Shown: one piece after another, positions 63,857 to 64,000 of the stretch | Layout: every line of letters starts with the position of its first letter | Position numbering within the stretch: position 1 is the stretch's first letter | The notes under the pieces: model-generated | The model's input: the letters and a program-made list of their open reading frames with translations, nothing else | Database searches by the model: none | What the model was told of the DNA's origin: nothing | Source: Caulobacter sp. SL161 | GTDB lineage: Bacteria > Pseudomonadota > Alphaproteobacteria > Caulobacterales > Caulobacteraceae | Length of the DNA: 64,000 nt | Direction of reading: 5' to 3' | Assembly (NCBI RefSeq): GCF_026672375.1 | Contig: NZ_JAPPRA010000001.1 | Location: 2,604,001 to 2,668,000 of the forward strand | Program-made: the position numbers and the translations under genes

Positions 63857-64000
63857 ATGATCAGATGGCGTTCGGTGGCGATGGCCACGAGCCTGCTTGC
63901 GCTGGGCCTTTCGGCCTGCGCCACGACCGGGACCGGCGGTCCCGCCAAGTCTTCCACGCCCGCCAAGCCCGCGGAGAAGGCCGAGATCAAGCCGTTGCCC
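63857..64000 (+). CDS. predicted lipoprotein, cut by the window end
   Basis: The first 48 codons begin MIRWRSVAMATSLLALGLSA and continue with C-ATTGTGG, a lipoprotein signal with lipobox LSA-C at residue 21. A Gly/Thr/Pro/Lys-rich linker follows, as seen before a folded periplasmic domain. GGGG lies about 7 bases before the ATG. The domain that would name it lies outside the window. Confidence 0.75.
   Translation, partial: MIRWRSVAMATSLLALGLSACATTGTGGPAKSSTPAKPAEKAEIKPLP

Overview
This window comes from an alphaproteobacterium and looks like the chromosome of a Caulobacter species very close to C. crescentus (vibrioides). The evidence is the high GC content with GC-rich third codon positions, the gene order (lpxI-lpxA-fabZ-lpxD-ompH-bamA-rseP/mmpA-dxr-cdsA-uppS-frr-pyrH-tsf-rpsB, then dnaE, the nuo operon, lon, clpX-cicA-clpP-tig, glnBA), an alphaproteobacterial LexA box (GTTC-N7-GTTC), and a 29-codon gene upstream of dnaE that matches the SOS division inhibitor SidA. 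It is mostly core housekeeping DNA. I saw no phage, insertion sequence, plasmid gene or CRISPR array.

Layout. (1) 33-11625, minus strand: an envelope-building superoperon. It covers lipid A synthesis (lpxI, lpxA, lpxD), fabZ, the outer-membrane chaperone/assembly pair ompH-bamA, the site-2 protease rseP/mmpA, dxr, cdsA and uppS, then frr and pyrH. (2) 11803-13687, minus: tsf and rpsB. (3) 14000-23302: a HAD-like gene with an altered active site (plus), a GFA-family protein and replicative dnaE (minus), the hidden small gene sidA with an SOS promoter (minus), a nucleoside hydrolase (plus), and lolD-lolC-proS (minus). (4) 23737-27738, minus: a DUF1467-like membrane protein, methylmalonyl-CoA epimerase, RNase J, coaX and birA. 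(5) 27740-43907, minus: the complete 14-gene complex I operon (nuoA to nuoN) with six extra small genes between its subunits. nuoC carries a 2-base frameshift in a CG repeat. (6) 44107-46988: two identical tRNA-Asp genes, an LLM-class oxidoreductase, a GT4 glycosyltransferase and tRNA-Val. (7) 47095-55091: hup, lon, clpX, cicA, clpP, tig and tRNA-Leu, a proteostasis block. (8) 55138-64000: nnrD, a histidine phosphatase, a thiolase-like protein, glnB-glnA, a TonB-dependent receptor, a Tat-exported ABM-domain protein and the start of a lipoprotein gene cut by the window end.

How the genes work together. The first block makes lipid A and isoprenoid/phospholipid precursors and installs outer-membrane proteins. 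LolD/LolC later in the window delivers lipoproteins. Many neighbouring genes share ATGA or TGATG stop/start overlaps, so translation is probably coupled. Lon, ClpXP and RseP/MmpA are known cell-cycle proteases in Caulobacter, so the window holds much of its regulated proteolysis. GlnB and GlnA are the nitrogen-assimilation pair.

Most notable: the sidA/LexA-box module upstream of dnaE, which is too short for ordinary gene calling; the nuoC frameshift; the HAD protein whose nucleophilic Asp is Tyr; the small genes inserted in the nuo operon; the His/Asp-rich loop of NuoL; and a perfect hairpin over the birA start codon. Functions are assigned by motif and gene order only; no database search was run.
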